This document shows positions 45,494 through 56,119 of a DNA stretch of 64,000 nt, in pieces. The stretch is from the NCBI RefSeq assembly GCF_949769255.1, contig NZ_OX458329.1, positions 248,001-312,000 on the forward strand, written 5' to 3'. A program made the translations under genes and the position numbers. The stretch's first letter is position 1, and every line of letters begins with the position of its first letter. Under the pieces are notes generated by a model. That model had not been told where the DNA came from and made no database searches. It saw only the letters and a list, made by a program, of their open reading frames with translations. This DNA comes from Mobiluncus massiliensis. Its GTDB lineage: Bacteria; Actinomycetota; Actinomycetes; Actinomycetales; Actinomycetaceae.

Positions 45494-47116
45494 ATGGCTG
45501 AGCTATCAATAAGTCCCCAGGACATTAAGAGCGCCCTGGACAAGTTTGTGGATGCGTACGAACCATCCGCCGCGACCGCGGAGGAAATCGGCTACGTGAC
45601 CGAAACTGCTGACGGCATTGCCCATATCGAGGGCTTGCCCGGCACTATGGCCAACGAGCTGCTGCGCTTCCAAGACGGTACCCTGGGTCTGGCAATGAAC
45701 CTGGACGAGCGCGAGATTGGCGCTATCGTCTTGGGTGATTTCACGGGGATTGAGGAAGGTCAAGAGGTCTACCGCACGGGTGACGTGCTCTCCGTGCCGG
45801 TGGGTGATGGTTACCTGGGCCGCGTGGTTGACCCGCTGGGCAACCCGATTGACGGCCTGGGCGAAATCAAGGACTTGGGCGAGCGTCGTGCTCTGGAATT
45901 GCAGGCTCCCGGCGTGATGATGCGCCGTTCCGTGTTCGAGCCGCTCCAGACCGGGCTGAAAGCCATCGACTCGATGATTCCGATTGGTCGCGGCCAGCGT
46001 GAGCTGATTATTGGCGACCGCCAGACCGGCAAGACCGCTATCGCCATCGACACGATTTTGAACCAGCGCGACAACTGGAAGTCCGGCGACCCCAACAAGC
46101 AGGTGCGCTGCATCTACGTGGCGGTTGGCCAGAAGGGCTCCACGATTGCCTCCGTGAAGGGCGCGTTGGAAGATGCCGGTGCGATGGAGTTCACCACTAT
46201 CGTGGCCTCCCCGGCTTCAGACGCCGCCGGGTTCAAGTACCTGGCTCCCTACACCGGTTCGGCCATCGGTCAGCACTGGATGTACCAGGGCAAGCACGTG
46301 TTGATCGTGTTTGATGACCTGTCCAAGCAGGCCGAAGCCTACCGCGCGGTGTCGCTGTTGCTGCGCCGTCCGCCGGGGCGTGAAGCCTACCCCGGTGACG
46401 TGTTCTACCTGCACTCTCGCTTGCTGGAACGCTGCGCGAAGCTGTCCGACGATTTGGGCGGCGGCTCGATGACCGGCTTGCCGATTATCGAAACGAAGGC
46501 AAATGACGTGTCGGCCTACATTCCGACCAACGTGATTTCCATCACGGACGGCCAAATCTTCCTCCAGTCCGACCTGTTCAACGCGAACCAGCGTCCGGCC
46601 GTGGACGTGGGCATCTCGGTGTCCCGTGTGGGTGGCGACGCTCAGATTAAGGCCATGAAGAAGGTTGCCGGTACGTTGAAGCTAACCTTGGCTCAGTACC
46701 GTTCGATGGCAGCTTTCGCCATGCTGGCTTCCGACCTGGACGCCACGACCCGCAAGCAGCTGACTCGCGGCGAGAGACTGATGGAACTGCTCAAGCAACC
46801 CCAGTACACGCCTTATCCCGTTGAGGAACAGGTGTGCTCCATCTGGGCTGGCACCAACGGTTACCTGGACGACATCCCGACCGACAAGGTTCTCCAGTTT
46901 GAAAAGGACTGGCTGGATTACCTGCGTAACGAGGGCAGCATCCTGAACGAAATCAAGGAAAAGGGCGCTTGGCCCGATGAACTGGTGGCGCGTTTGGAAA
47001 CTGCCGTCAAGGATTTCCGCAAGTCTTACGACTTGGTCCCCCAGGCTAACTTGAATGCCGTTGATGGCGATGCCGAGGCGGAGCAGTCTGAGGAACAAAT
47101 CGTTAAGAAGCGCTAA
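45494..47116 (+). CDS. atpA: ATP synthase F1 subunit alpha
   Basis: 540 residues. Nucleotide-binding but non-catalytic subunit; P-loop GDRQTGKT at 174-181, and the [10 protein letters not shown] block. I start at the ATG 45494 ([11 protein letters not shown]) that follows AGAAGGA; the ATG two codons before it is possible, and a more distant ATG at 45446 is not supported. Confidence 0.95.
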   Translation: MAELSISPQDIKSALDKFVDAYEPSAATAEEIGYVTETADGIAHIEGLPGTMANELLRFQDGTLGLAMNLDEREIGAIVLGDFTGIEEGQEVYRTGDVLSVPVGDGYLGRVVDPLGNPIDGLGEIKDLGERRALELQAPGVMMRRSVFEPLQTGLKAIDSMIPIGRGQRELIIGDRQTGKTAIAIDTILNQRDNWKSGDPNKQVRCIYVAVGQKGSTIASVKGALEDAGAMEFTTIVASPASDAAGFKYLAPYTGSAIGQHWMYQGKHVLIVFDDLSKQAEAYRAVSLLLRRPPGREAYPGDVFYLHSRLLERCAKLSDDLGGGSMTGLPIIETKANDVSAYIPTNVISITDGQIFLQSDLFNANQRPAVDVGISVSRVGGDAQIKAMKKVAGTLKLTLAQYRSMAAFAMLASDLDATTRKQLTRGERLMELLKQPQYTPYPVEEQVCSIWAGTNGYLDDIPTDKVLQFEKDWLDYLRNEGSILNEIKEKGAWPDELVARLETAVKDFRKSYDLVPQANLNAVDGDAEAEQSEEQIVKKR

Positions 47117-47188
47117 GGCGCCCGACTCAGCGGGAAACCTGCTGGTCAGCAACGAAAGTAACCGAACAGAACGTAAGGGAAGGGCAAA

Positions 47189-48121
47189 GTGTCAGGTTCG
47201 CAAAGGGCTCTCAAGCAGAGAATCAGGTCCACTGAGACTCTGCAAAAGATTTTCCGTGCCATGGAGATGATTGCGGCCTCCCGCGTGGGCAAGGCTCGCG
47301 CCGGGGCGGAATCCATCACCACTTATGACTCGGCCATCGCGGCGGCGGTCGCGGCCGTGTCCGCCCACGCCAAACTCGATCATCCGCTGATTACGGAACG
47401 CACCGACACGAACCGCGTGGCGGTTTTGGCGGTCACCTCTGACCGCGGCATGGCCGGTGCTTATTCCGCGTCAATTCTGCGGGAAACCGAGCGTCTGCTG
47501 GAACGTTTGCGTGACGAAGGCAAAGACCCGGTGGTCTATGTCTCGGGTCGCCGCGGCTTGTCCTACTTCAACTTCCGCGGTATGGAAGTGCGTCGGGCAT
47601 GGACCGGGGATTCGGATAAGCCCAGCGAGGAACGCACCATGGAAATCGCCAAGAGTCTCTTGGCCGCGTTCCTCAAGTCGCCGGAAGAGGGCGGGGTGTG
47701 CGAGCTGTACATGGTTTACACCAAGTTCCGTTCGATGGTGTCCCAAGTGCCCCAGGTGCGCAAGATGTTGCCGATTAAGGTCATCGACCCCGACGAACCG
47801 GTCCAGATTGACGGGATGGGTTTGGACGAAGCGGACGACAAGTCCGTCATGCCGCTGTATGACTTTGAACCCAGCGCTGAGGAAGTGCTCGAGACTGTCA
47901 TGCCGCTGTATGTCGAGTCGCGGATTCGCACCGCCCTGCTGCACGCCGCCGCCGCCGAGCTGGCCAGCCGTCAAAACGCCATGCACGCCGCGACCGATAA
48001 CGCGTCCAACTTGATTAACACCTTGACTTTGGACATGAACAAGGCTCGTCAGGCCGACATCACCACCGAGATTACGGAAATCGTGTCCGGCGCTGACGCG
48101 CTCCAAGATTCTAAGAAATAA
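47189..48121 (+). CDS. atpG: ATP synthase F1 subunit gamma
   Basis: 310 residues. Central rotor shaft: the N-terminal helix (QRALKQRIRSTETLQKIFRAM) and the C-terminal helix (RQNAMHAATDNASNLI) are the conserved coiled-coil parts. GTG start after GAAGGGC. Confidence 0.94.
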   Translation: MSGSQRALKQRIRSTETLQKIFRAMEMIAASRVGKARAGAESITTYDSAIAAAVAAVSAHAKLDHPLITERTDTNRVAVLAVTSDRGMAGAYSASILRETERLLERLRDEGKDPVVYVSGRRGLSYFNFRGMEVRRAWTGDSDKPSEERTMEIAKSLLAAFLKSPEEGGVCELYMVYTKFRSMVSQVPQVRKMLPIKVIDPDEPVQIDGMGLDEADDKSVMPLYDFEPSAEEVLETVMPLYVESRIRTALLHAAAAELASRQNAMHAATDNASNLINTLTLDMNKARQADITTEITEIVSGADALQDSKK

Positions 48122-49600
<1,479 letters not shown>

Positions 49601-49606
49601 TAACCC

Positions 49607-49915
49607 ATGGCAGACACGCTGAAAGTTGCGGTGGTAGACCGCACGCGCACCCTGTATCAGGGAGAAGCGTCCCAGGTCATCATGCCCGCCGCAGACGGTG
49701 ACCTGGGGGTCTTGCCGGGCCACCAGCCGCTGTTTGTCGTGCTGCGGGCCGGCCAGGTGCGCGTCGACGCGCCGGGCTCGACCGGAAAAGCGGATTCGCA
49801 TAACTTCCCGGTCGAAGCCGGTTTCGCCTCGGTGGATAATAACACCGTGACCGTAGTGCTGGATCGCAGCTTGGCTGCCAGCTCTGCGAATCAGGCTTCC
49901 GCATCGGCAAACTAA
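49607..49915 (+). CDS. atpC: ATP synthase F1 subunit epsilon
   Basis: 102 residues. Beta-sandwich domain with GDLGVLPGHQPLFVVL, the family mark. The C-terminal helix is short, as in many actinobacteria, which affects ATP hydrolysis inhibition. It begins 6 bases after the atpD stop. A weak hairpin (50003-50032) downstream may end the operon. Confidence 0.92.
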   Translation: MADTLKVAVVDRTRTLYQGEASQVIMPAADGDLGVLPGHQPLFVVLRAGQVRVDAPGSTGKADSHNFPVEAGFASVDNNTVTVVLDRSLAASSANQASASAN

Positions 49916-50002
49916 AATAATCAACTTCCGCGAATCAGTCCGATTGGGATATGATTGCCCATAAGGCTCTTCGGTTTTTCTCCAAGGCAACTTGGGGATA
50001 GC

Positions 50003-50034
50003 AGTGGCGGGGTCATTGAGATGCCCGCCACTTT
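50003..50034 (+). terminator. Weak hairpin after the ATP synthase operon
   Basis: A perfect 9-bp stem (50003-50011 with 50024-50032) with a 12-base loop, followed by TT only. It may attenuate rather than end transcription into the DUF2550 gene. Confidence 0.4.
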
Positions 50035-50094
50035 GGGCATTGGCTGCAGAGCCGGGCTTCAATGTGGCGGCTCTAGGGAGTGAGGAGGAACATC

Positions 50095-50538
50095 ATGGGT
50101 ACCGCAACCAGTGTGATGTTTACCAGTCTGCTCCTGGTGCTGTTCCTCGTTTGCGCGCTGGCGATTTACTTCCTGGCGCGCTTGCGGTTTAAGGCCCAAA
50201 ATGATGGTTCTTTCAACGTCGCGTGGCGGGCTAATACTACCGATCCGTGGCGAGCCGGGGTGTGCCATTATTCCGAGGATTTTCTGAAGTGGTATCGGGT
50301 CATTTCCCTGCGGTGGGGCTCGAATCGCCGTTGGGAACGGGCGGATTTTGAGATTTTGGAATCGGCGGTAGACACCGAGCCGGGGTCGGACTATACCCTG
50401 GCTATTTTGCATTGCCGCGCACCGCGTCAGGGTTTTTCTGAGCCGGACGATTTTTGGTTGGCGATGGATGAACACGATTATTCCGGCTTGATCAGCTGGA
50501 AAGAATCCTCCCCGCCGCGTACCCAGATGGTTTACTGA
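50095..50538 (+). CDS. DUF2550-family membrane protein
   Basis: 147 residues. A single N-terminal helix (about 8-32), then a basic domain with ANTTDPWRAGVCHYSEDFLKWYRVISLR, the conserved block of DUF2550 proteins. Always found immediately after atpC in actinobacteria (Rv1312 in M. tuberculosis). Function unknown. ATG at 50095 after GAGGAGGA; an ATG 15 bases upstream is not supported. Confidence 0.85.
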   Translation: MGTATSVMFTSLLLVLFLVCALAIYFLARLRFKAQNDGSFNVAWRANTTDPWRAGVCHYSEDFLKWYRVISLRWGSNRRWERADFEILESAVDTEPGSDYTLAILHCRAPRQGFSEPDDFWLAMDEHDYSGLISWKESSPPRTQMVY

Positions 50539-50562
50539 GTTTCTTGCCTCGCGCGGTTCGGC

Positions 50563-50568
50563 TAGGCT
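50563..50568 (+). promoter_or_regulatory. Putative -10 box of a leaderless promoter
   Basis: TAGGCT ends 6 bases before the nucS ATG, without a ribosome-binding site between. Confidence 0.45.
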
Positions 50569-50574
50569 ATCAGT

Positions 50575-51267
50575 ATGCGCCTGGTCATAGCGGATTGTGA
50601 AGTCAATTATTCAGGACGTTTGGACGCGCATTTGGCCGCGGCGAAACGCCTGTTGATGGTGAAAGCCGATGGTTCAGTGCTGATTCACAGCGATGGCGGT
50701 TCCTACAAGCCCCTGAACTGGATGAGCCCGCCCTGCCAACTGCACATTGAGCTGGAAGATTCCAACGCCCCGCAAGGCCCGCAAACGTGGCGGGTACAGG
50801 CCAAATCCGGGGACGCCCTGCTGATTAACATCACCGCGGTCTATGAAGATGTCGTGTGTGATTTGGGGGTCGACCCGGGACTGGAAAAGGACGGGGTGGA
50901 GGCGCATCTGCAAAAGCTGCTGGCGGAACAGGTCGCACTGCGGCTGGGGGAGGGCTGGACTTTGGTGCGCCGGGAATGGCCCACTCCCATTGGTCCGGTT
51001 GACCTGCTGGTTCGTGATGCACGAGGGCGTCCGGTGGCGGTGGAGGTGAAGCGTCGCGGCGAAATTGACGGGGTCGAGCAGTTGACCCGCTACCTGGATT
51101 TACTGGGCCGGCAAGCCGACCTGGAGGGCATCACCGGGATTTTTGCTGCCCAAGAGATTAAACCCCAGGCCCGCACGTTGGCCACAGACCGCGGGATTCG
51201 CTGCGTCGTGCTGGATTACGATGAAATGCGCGGCTTGGATTTCGATGCCGAAAATCGGCTGTTCTAA
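50575..51267 (+). CDS. nucS: Mismatch-specific endonuclease NucS/EndoMS
   Basis: 230 residues. Cuts DNA at mismatches and replaces MutS/MutL repair in most actinobacteria. The nuclease domain carries Asp143 in PIGPVDLLV and the Glu157-x-Lys159 pair in VAVEVKRRG, with the C-terminal ENRLF that resembles the sliding-clamp-binding end of the family. The N-terminal beta domain (residues 1-100) is the dimerisation/ssDNA part. The start follows a -10-like TAGGCT by 6 bases. Confidence 0.92.
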   Translation: MRLVIADCEVNYSGRLDAHLAAAKRLLMVKADGSVLIHSDGGSYKPLNWMSPPCQLHIELEDSNAPQGPQTWRVQAKSGDALLINITAVYEDVVCDLGVDPGLEKDGVEAHLQKLLAEQVALRLGEGWTLVRREWPTPIGPVDLLVRDARGRPVAVEVKRRGEIDGVEQLTRYLDLLGRQADLEGITGIFAAQEIKPQARTLATDRGIRCVVLDYDEMRGLDFDAENRLF

Positions 51268-51347
51268 ACCCCGCCAGATGACCCGGAAAACGCCACGCAC
51301 CCCGCTTGTGCCGACCCCGTCCGGGCTAGGGTGTCACGGAGTCAGCT

Positions 51348-51650
51348 CTAGTAGCCCCCGGTAGTGCCGGATTCCCAGCAATAGCTGTGCCAGTGGCGGC
51401 GCGCCCCCACCCCGGTGTCCACTCCAAAAGGCGCGTTCAGCGGCCAAGCCACGATATGCGGGGTATTCGCTTCAACAGCGTGCCCACAACCGGGACAGAC
51501 GTAAGATTTCTGGCCGGCACTGCCGGACAGACGCTGGACGTGATATTCCTGCCCGCCGCGCGTCACGACCCGCGGGACACTGGCGAGGCGCTGCATATCC
51601 AAGGGGCGATAGGGTTGACCGCGCCGTTTGGACTTTCGCTGACTGGGCAC
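51348..51650 (-). CDS. Small zinc-ribbon-like protein of unknown function
   Basis: 100 residues. Has CPGCGHAV and a later HWHSYCW, which could bind zinc in a Cys2-His-Cys manner, plus a basic N-terminus (QRKSKRRG). Actinobacterial homologues annotated as ATP/GTP-binding proteins look similar (CPGC..PHVVAWP..RRHWH..CW). GTG start at 51650, three bases after the nagA stop, so it is in the nagA operon. Function unknown. Confidence 0.75.
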   Translation of the reverse strand: MPSQRKSKRRGQPYRPLDMQRLASVPRVVTRGGQEYHVQRLSGSAGQKSYVCPGCGHAVEANTPHIVAWPLNAPFGVDTGVGARRHWHSYCWESGTTGGY

Positions 51651-51653
51651 GGG

Positions 51654-52949
51654 CTAATCCGAATAATTCTTTGGTACGGATGCCACCAGGGTGCCGTAGC
51701 GATACACCGAAAGCGGATAGAGATTCTCATCTGTGACCAGCAAATCCGCGCGTTTGCCCGTTGCAATTTCGCCGATGTTGGTCTGACCCAAAATGCGGGC
51801 GCCCTGGACCGAGGCGCAGTACACCGCGTCAGTCAGCGGGATTCCCGCGCCTTTCCAGGCGCAGCGCACGATGTCTACCAGGTGCAAGTTTGGATCTTCC
51901 GGGTCGGAGTTCGGTTCGCCCAAGGGCATACCCGTGGCGGCGGTCGCGTTACTGACAAACACTACTGAATCGCGTCCGACCAGCTCAAACACGTTGCGCA
52001 CGGCACTGAGGTCCACGTGCTCCCCGTCCGCAATCAGCTCCAGAATGCAGCCGCCTCCGGCCGCGTCCGCCAGCAGCTCCAGCATCGGGCCGGGATGGCG
52101 ATGGTGGAAGGGCTGCATCCCGTTAAAGAAGTGGGTCACCACGTAGCGGGGGCAACGCAGCTTTTCCGAGGGGGTCAGCCCCAGCTTTTCCCGCGTCCAG
52201 GTCGCGGCTCCGCGCATAAACTCGGCCGAGGCGACCGTGTGTCCAAAGGCGGGAACCGCCCCGTTTTCAATCAAAACTTCCGCCACGGAACCGGAACCGA
52301 TAGCGCGTTTGCCTTCCGGAGCCAGCGTCATCGACACTGTGTGTCCGCGGGTGGTAATCATGAGTTCGCGGGTCAGGGCCGGGTTTGGCGGCTGGACTTG
52401 TGCAAAATCTTGGGACCCCAGGACGGCACGAGCCCGTTCCTCGCGTTCCTTGGCGCTGAGCCCTTCGGTCGGGAGGGAATCAGCGGGGGAGTCTCCGGGG
52501 AGCATCCCGGTTACCCCCAAGCGTCCCGACGCCAGGAACGGCCCTTCAAAGTGAATCCCGTCCAGTTCGCCTGCGTCACACAAATCGGCCATCATCTGAC
52601 CCTGTCGGCGCAGGTCCTCCGGGGAAGCTGTCGAGAGTGAACCGACCAGGGTGGTGGTGCCGTGTACCCGGTGCTCCCACACCGCGGTCATCATGGCTTC
52701 CACTGTGGTGGCGGTGGGGAAAGAGCTGCCCCCGCCTCCGTGGCAGTGCGTGTCGACCAGACCCGGCAAAATGTAGCGCCCGTCGGTCGGGGAAGGTGCG
52801 GCCACGACCTCGGCACCGTAACCTGCCGCCTGCGCTTGGGGCGCTTCTCCCATCCACACTATGGAGTCCCCGTCAATAATGACAGCTCCATCAACGATTA
52901 TGGAAGACGGCGTGACGATGCGCCCGCGTACTGCAAAAGGTTCACTCAT
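51654..52949 (-). CDS. nagA: N-acetylglucosamine-6-phosphate deacetylase
   Basis: 431 residues of the amidohydrolase fold. Removes the acetyl group from GlcNAc-6-phosphate for wall sugar recycling or chitin breakdown. Metal motif VDTHCHGGGG, then HFEGPFL, AFGHTVAS, HFFNGMQPFHHR and DGEHVD. I use the ATG at 52949, 6 bases after a GATAAT box on the same strand; the open frame continues upstream without family similarity. Confidence 0.9.
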   Translation of the reverse strand: MSEPFAVRGRIVTPSSIIVDGAVIIDGDSIVWMGEAPQAQAAGYGAEVVAAPSPTDGRYILPGLVDTHCHGGGGSSFPTATTVEAMMTAVWEHRVHGTTTLVGSLSTASPEDLRRQGQMMADLCDAGELDGIHFEGPFLASGRLGVTGMLPGDSPADSLPTEGLSAKEREERARAVLGSQDFAQVQPPNPALTRELMITTRGHTVSMTLAPEGKRAIGSGSVAEVLIENGAVPAFGHTVASAEFMRGAATWTREKLGLTPSEKLRCPRYVVTHFFNGMQPFHHRHPGPMLELLADAAGGGCILELIADGEHVDLSAVRNVFELVGRDSVVFVSNATAATGMPLGEPNSDPEDPNLHLVDIVRCAWKGAGIPLTDAVYCASVQGARILGQTNIGEIATGKRADLLVTDENLYPLSVYRYGTLVASVPKNYSD

Positions 52950-53058
52950 GTTCCGATTATCGCATTTTTGCGCTGTTTCAAAGTAATTTTTTCGCTCCCT
53001 AGTCGTGTCGGGCGCTCTCCGGGTGGCGACGGGTTCGGGCGGCTGACGCCGTGTACGC

Positions 53059-53075
53059 GAGGCCGGCAATGCCGG
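53059..53075. repeat. GAGGCCGG-type intergenic motif, second copy
   Basis: GAGGCCGGCAATGCCGG in the gap between nagA and the hydrolase, similar to 40279-40295. Its core CCGGCAATGCCGG is a 5-bp palindrome around AAT. Confidence 0.45.
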
Positions 53076-53123
53076 GTTGGGGGTAAAACTGTTCGGGTTT
53101 ACCCGGTATTAGAGGAAATCCTT

Positions 53124-53129
53124 TAAGAT
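53124..53129 (+). promoter_or_regulatory. Putative -10 box of a leaderless promoter
   Basis: TAAGAT ends 6 bases before the hydrolase ATG at 53136. GAGGAAATC lies upstream of it, too far from the start to act as a ribosome-binding site. Confidence 0.45.
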
Positions 53130-53135
53130 AAAACC

Positions 53136-53912
53136 ATGCTGAACATGATTGCCCGCGACATTATCCCCGGACCGATTGGTCCTACGATGGTGCTGCTTCA
53201 CGCTTTCCCGATGGATCACCGGATGTGGCTGCCGACCGCGGACCGCTTGGGTGGGGTGCCGCTACTGATGGTGGATGCGCCCGGATTCGGCCAGACTCCG
53301 CCAATGATGGACACCCCTTCGCTGGACGCGTTTGCGGATGAACTCGTGGCAAACCTGGGCAAGTTCGGCATCGAACGCATTATTCCGGTCGGTAACTCGC
53401 TGGGCGGCTACGTGGCGCTCACCATTTTGGAACGTCACCCGGATGTCGTGGCCGGTCTGGGCCTGATTGGGACCCGGGCGGACGCGGATACGGTCAGCGA
53501 AAAAGCCGACCGGTTCGAAAACCTCATCACCATGCTGGCCGGAGACCGCGCGAGCCTGCTGACTCCCCAGATTGAATCCCAGTTCACCGCCTCGACTCGC
53601 CGGGCGCGTCCGGAAGTCGTGTCCGAGGCCGTGCAATGGTCCGAGGAAGCCTCCAACGAAGGAATTTCCTGGGCGCAACGGGCAATGGCGGCGCGCCCGG
53701 ACCAGATGGCGCTGCTGGCAAATTTTGGCAAACCCGTCCTGGTCATGCGTGGCGAGGAGGACCCGGTCATTTCCCCCGAGCGTGCCGCCGCGATGGCACA
53801 GGCCGCCCATACCGAGGTCGTGGAGGTCCACGAAACTTCGCACCTGGTGCCGATTGAAAATCCCGGGGCTGTCTCACGCCGCCTGATGGCGCTGTACCCC
53901 CAGTGCATGTAG
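53136..53912 (+). CDS. Alpha/beta-fold hydrolase
   Basis: 258 residues. Catalytic triad: nucleophile Ser88 in PVGNSLGGY, acid in RGEEDPVIS, His in HETSHLVP. Oxyanion-type LLHAFPMDH. Belongs to the 3-oxoadipate enol-lactonase/haloperoxidase-like branch by eye; substrate unknown. No operon partner. Confidence 0.85.
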   Translation: MLNMIARDIIPGPIGPTMVLLHAFPMDHRMWLPTADRLGGVPLLMVDAPGFGQTPPMMDTPSLDAFADELVANLGKFGIERIIPVGNSLGGYVALTILERHPDVVAGLGLIGTRADADTVSEKADRFENLITMLAGDRASLLTPQIESQFTASTRRARPEVVSEAVQWSEEASNEGISWAQRAMAARPDQMALLANFGKPVLVMRGEEDPVISPERAAAMAQAAHTEVVEVHETSHLVPIENPGAVSRRLMALYPQCM

Positions 53913-54001
53913 GCCGTGCAAACACACTAACCTGCGTGAACGCTAGCGAACGCCCTTGTGAACGCTATCGGTAGCGTAACTCGAAACGCGACCGCAACGC
54001 C

Positions 54002-54988
54002 CTAGTCCGCACTCATCGCCGTGACGGCATCGGAGGCGCCCAAGACCGAAATCTTTTGGTTCTGGCTGGCTTTGTTCGGCAGGTTGAATAACACCACGAC
54101 CGTGTGCGTTTCGGTCAAGGTCGAGGCCGCAGCCGTTTTCCCGGTGTAAGCCTGAGCCAGGGGTGAGAGCTGGAGTTTCCGGGGAGACTTCATGGTCAAG
54201 TCGTAGTTCAGGGCGGCCATGACCAGGGCTCCGCCGTCCGTAGTGCCCAGGGCTATACAGCCGTCAGCGCCCGGCCGCGCGGTCATAGTGACTTCCAAGC
54301 CGCGGTTTTGCTGGGCGAGGGCGGAATAGTCCGTGCGCCGCTGGGCGAAAGTTGCGGCAAAAGAATCAATCGCGGTGTCAAAAACATCCTTGGCTTTGTT
54401 GGGGTCGTTGAGAAAGTCCGCGTAAGTTTTCGCCAAAGCTCCCGGCGGAACCACAAAGTCTTTGGAATCCGCCTGGGGCGTGGGCGAGCCGACTTCGGGC
54501 TTGAAAGTCGCGGGGAAACTGGCCTTGGGGAACAGTTTCGTGTAGCCCCACACCGCGTAGTTGGCGCGCGGCGAGGACTGGACGAAACCGAACACGTAGA
54601 GCGGCTGGCCTTCGACCGTGGGCGAAACCGTGTAGGCGTAGCGCGGCCAATCCGTAGCCTGCTGCACCACTGTGACCTGCGGATTCGCTAGGGGGAGTGC
54701 TCCCAGGTTGGCTCCGCGAGTCGTGTTCGTCATCAGGTATTCCCCGTTGCGCATCCCCAGGGCCGGGTTTGTAAACCGGCTGGTCAGCTGTTGCCAGTCG
54801 CGAGCGCCGTCCCCGGTTTGAGCCACGGTGTTGGCCTCGGTGGTGACTGCGGTGAAGCGTTGCTGGTCAATAGCGGGCGGTTCATTGCCGCCGTTGGGGG
54901 AGGTCACGAGGGTGGGGGTGTAGGCACAAGCGCTCAGGGCCAGGGCGGTCGCTCCGGCCGCCAGGAGGGTCGTCAGCTTATTCGTCAT
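54002..54988 (-). CDS. Lipoprotein of unknown function
   Basis: 328 residues. Signal peptide with lipobox LSAC (Cys21), then an exported, mainly beta domain with QQRFTAVTTEANTVAQTGD and TVVLFNLPNKAS. The ATG at 54988 overlaps the upstream membrane gene by 11 bases and follows GGAGGCCTCCC. No known motif; expressed with the two-helix membrane protein upstream, likely as its partner. Confidence 0.75.
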   Translation of the reverse strand: MTNKLTTLLAAGATALALSACAYTPTLVTSPNGGNEPPAIDQQRFTAVTTEANTVAQTGDGARDWQQLTSRFTNPALGMRNGEYLMTNTTRGANLGALPLANPQVTVVQQATDWPRYAYTVSPTVEGQPLYVFGFVQSSPRANYAVWGYTKLFPKASFPATFKPEVGSPTPQADSKDFVVPPGALAKTYADFLNDPNKAKDVFDTAIDSFAATFAQRRTDYSALAQQNRGLEVTMTARPGADGCIALGTTDGGALVMAALNYDLTMKSPRKLQLSPLAQAYTGKTAAASTLTETHTVVVLFNLPNKASQNQKISVLGASDAVTAMSAD

Positions 54989-55919
54989 GGGAGGCCTCCG
55001 TTTCTGGGTCTGTCGCGTCGTCACTCTCCGGTTGGTGCCGCCATTTTTTGCCACGTTTAGGCTGGTCATATGCTTCTTCAGCCATGCGCAAGGAACGGCG
55101 TGTGGGGTGGACTGCCGGAATGACGCCGGTGTCCGTGGGGGCATCGCCCGCGACCGCGGAAGTGACCTGACTGGCGAGCTGGCGTGCCTGATCCTTTTCC
55201 AACGTATCCAAACGTTTGGCACGCGAACGCCGTTCTGACAGCACCAGCAAAGCCAGGTAAGTCCCGATAGCTCCAGCGGCGATAATCCCCACAATGGTCA
55301 TGAGGATAGCCGAGATGCTGGAGGGCTCATTTTTCAATTTCCACTTCAGTTCCAACTGCGGTCCCGCCGCTTTGTCCGGGGGATTGACCACGAAAGCGAC
55401 CGCGCTCCAGCGGTTATCGCTCAGCTGCCAGTTCAGAGAGGCGTGACCGGTGCCACGAGCGCTTTGTTTCCAGATGTCTAAGGACGTTAGATCCGCCGCG
55501 TCGTTTTGGGCGGGGGACGCCAACTGTTGCAAACCGCCCGGCAAAGTTTGTTCGCCAGGAGCAGAATTAGTTTTTTTCGCCTCGACGCTGCGGGAAGTGA
55601 GCAGATTATCGGCTTTAAAACCGGTCAGCTCCAGGTGATTGACCGATTTGGCAAAAGCCATTGCGTCTGTGGTCAGGGCGATTCCTAAAAAGACTTCTTG
55701 TTTTGCCGGCCCGGTAGCGCGAATCGTGACTTTTTCCCCGGTGGATTCCAACAGATTTTCTCCCGTCAGGACGATTGCCGACTTGGTCGGTTCGCTGTGA
55801 AACGCCACGTTGGCGCTGGGACGCAGGAAAGTCAGGCGAGATATTCCAATAAAGGCCACCAAAAGTGAGACAATCAGCAGGGCAATGCTGAGATAGCGGG
55901 TGGTGCGATTCGATGACAT
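54978..55919 (-). CDS. Two-helix membrane protein of unknown function
   Basis: 313 residues: helix 1 at about 8-32, an exported domain of about 170 residues, helix 2 at about 202-226 (ISAILMTIVGIIAAGAIGTYLALL), then a charged cytoplasmic tail. No family recognised. ATG after AAGGAGACCC. First gene of a two-gene operon with the lipoprotein. Confidence 0.78.
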   Translation of the reverse strand: MSSNRTTRYLSIALLIVSLLVAFIGISRLTFLRPSANVAFHSEPTKSAIVLTGENLLESTGEKVTIRATGPAKQEVFLGIALTTDAMAFAKSVNHLELTGFKADNLLTSRSVEAKKTNSAPGEQTLPGGLQQLASPAQNDAADLTSLDIWKQSARGTGHASLNWQLSDNRWSAVAFVVNPPDKAAGPQLELKWKLKNEPSSISAILMTIVGIIAAGAIGTYLALLVLSERRSRAKRLDTLEKDQARQLASQVTSAVAGDAPTDTGVIPAVHPTRRSLRMAEEAYDQPKRGKKWRHQPESDDATDPETEASHDE

Positions 55920-56042
55920 GGGTCTCCTTGAGAATTTTGGAACCGGCTACCATTTACTTTAGCGAGATTGGCGGTCCACAGCGACTTAGCCATGTCATAA
56001 AGGTTCGTGTAAATGGTTAATCAGAGGTTTTTTCGTTATAGA

Positions 56043-56064
56043 CTTAGGGTATCGTTATACTAAG
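56043..56064. promoter_or_regulatory. Imperfect palindrome near the DivIVA-like gene promoter
   Basis: CTTAG and CTAAG, with inner GTAT and ATAC, form an imperfect inverted repeat that includes a TATACT -10-like hexamer, about 60 bases before the start at 56120. Confidence 0.35.
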
Positions 56065-56119
56065 TTTGGCGGGGCAGGTTAATTTGCCCGTTGGTTGACG
56101 TCTTTAGGAGGACTCACAA

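Noticed and set aside
53962-53977. Small hairpin ACGCTA-TCGG-TAGCGT between the hydrolase and lipoprotein genes
   Set aside because: Only 6 bp with no T-run; it may be a minor convergent terminator but is too weak to list as one.
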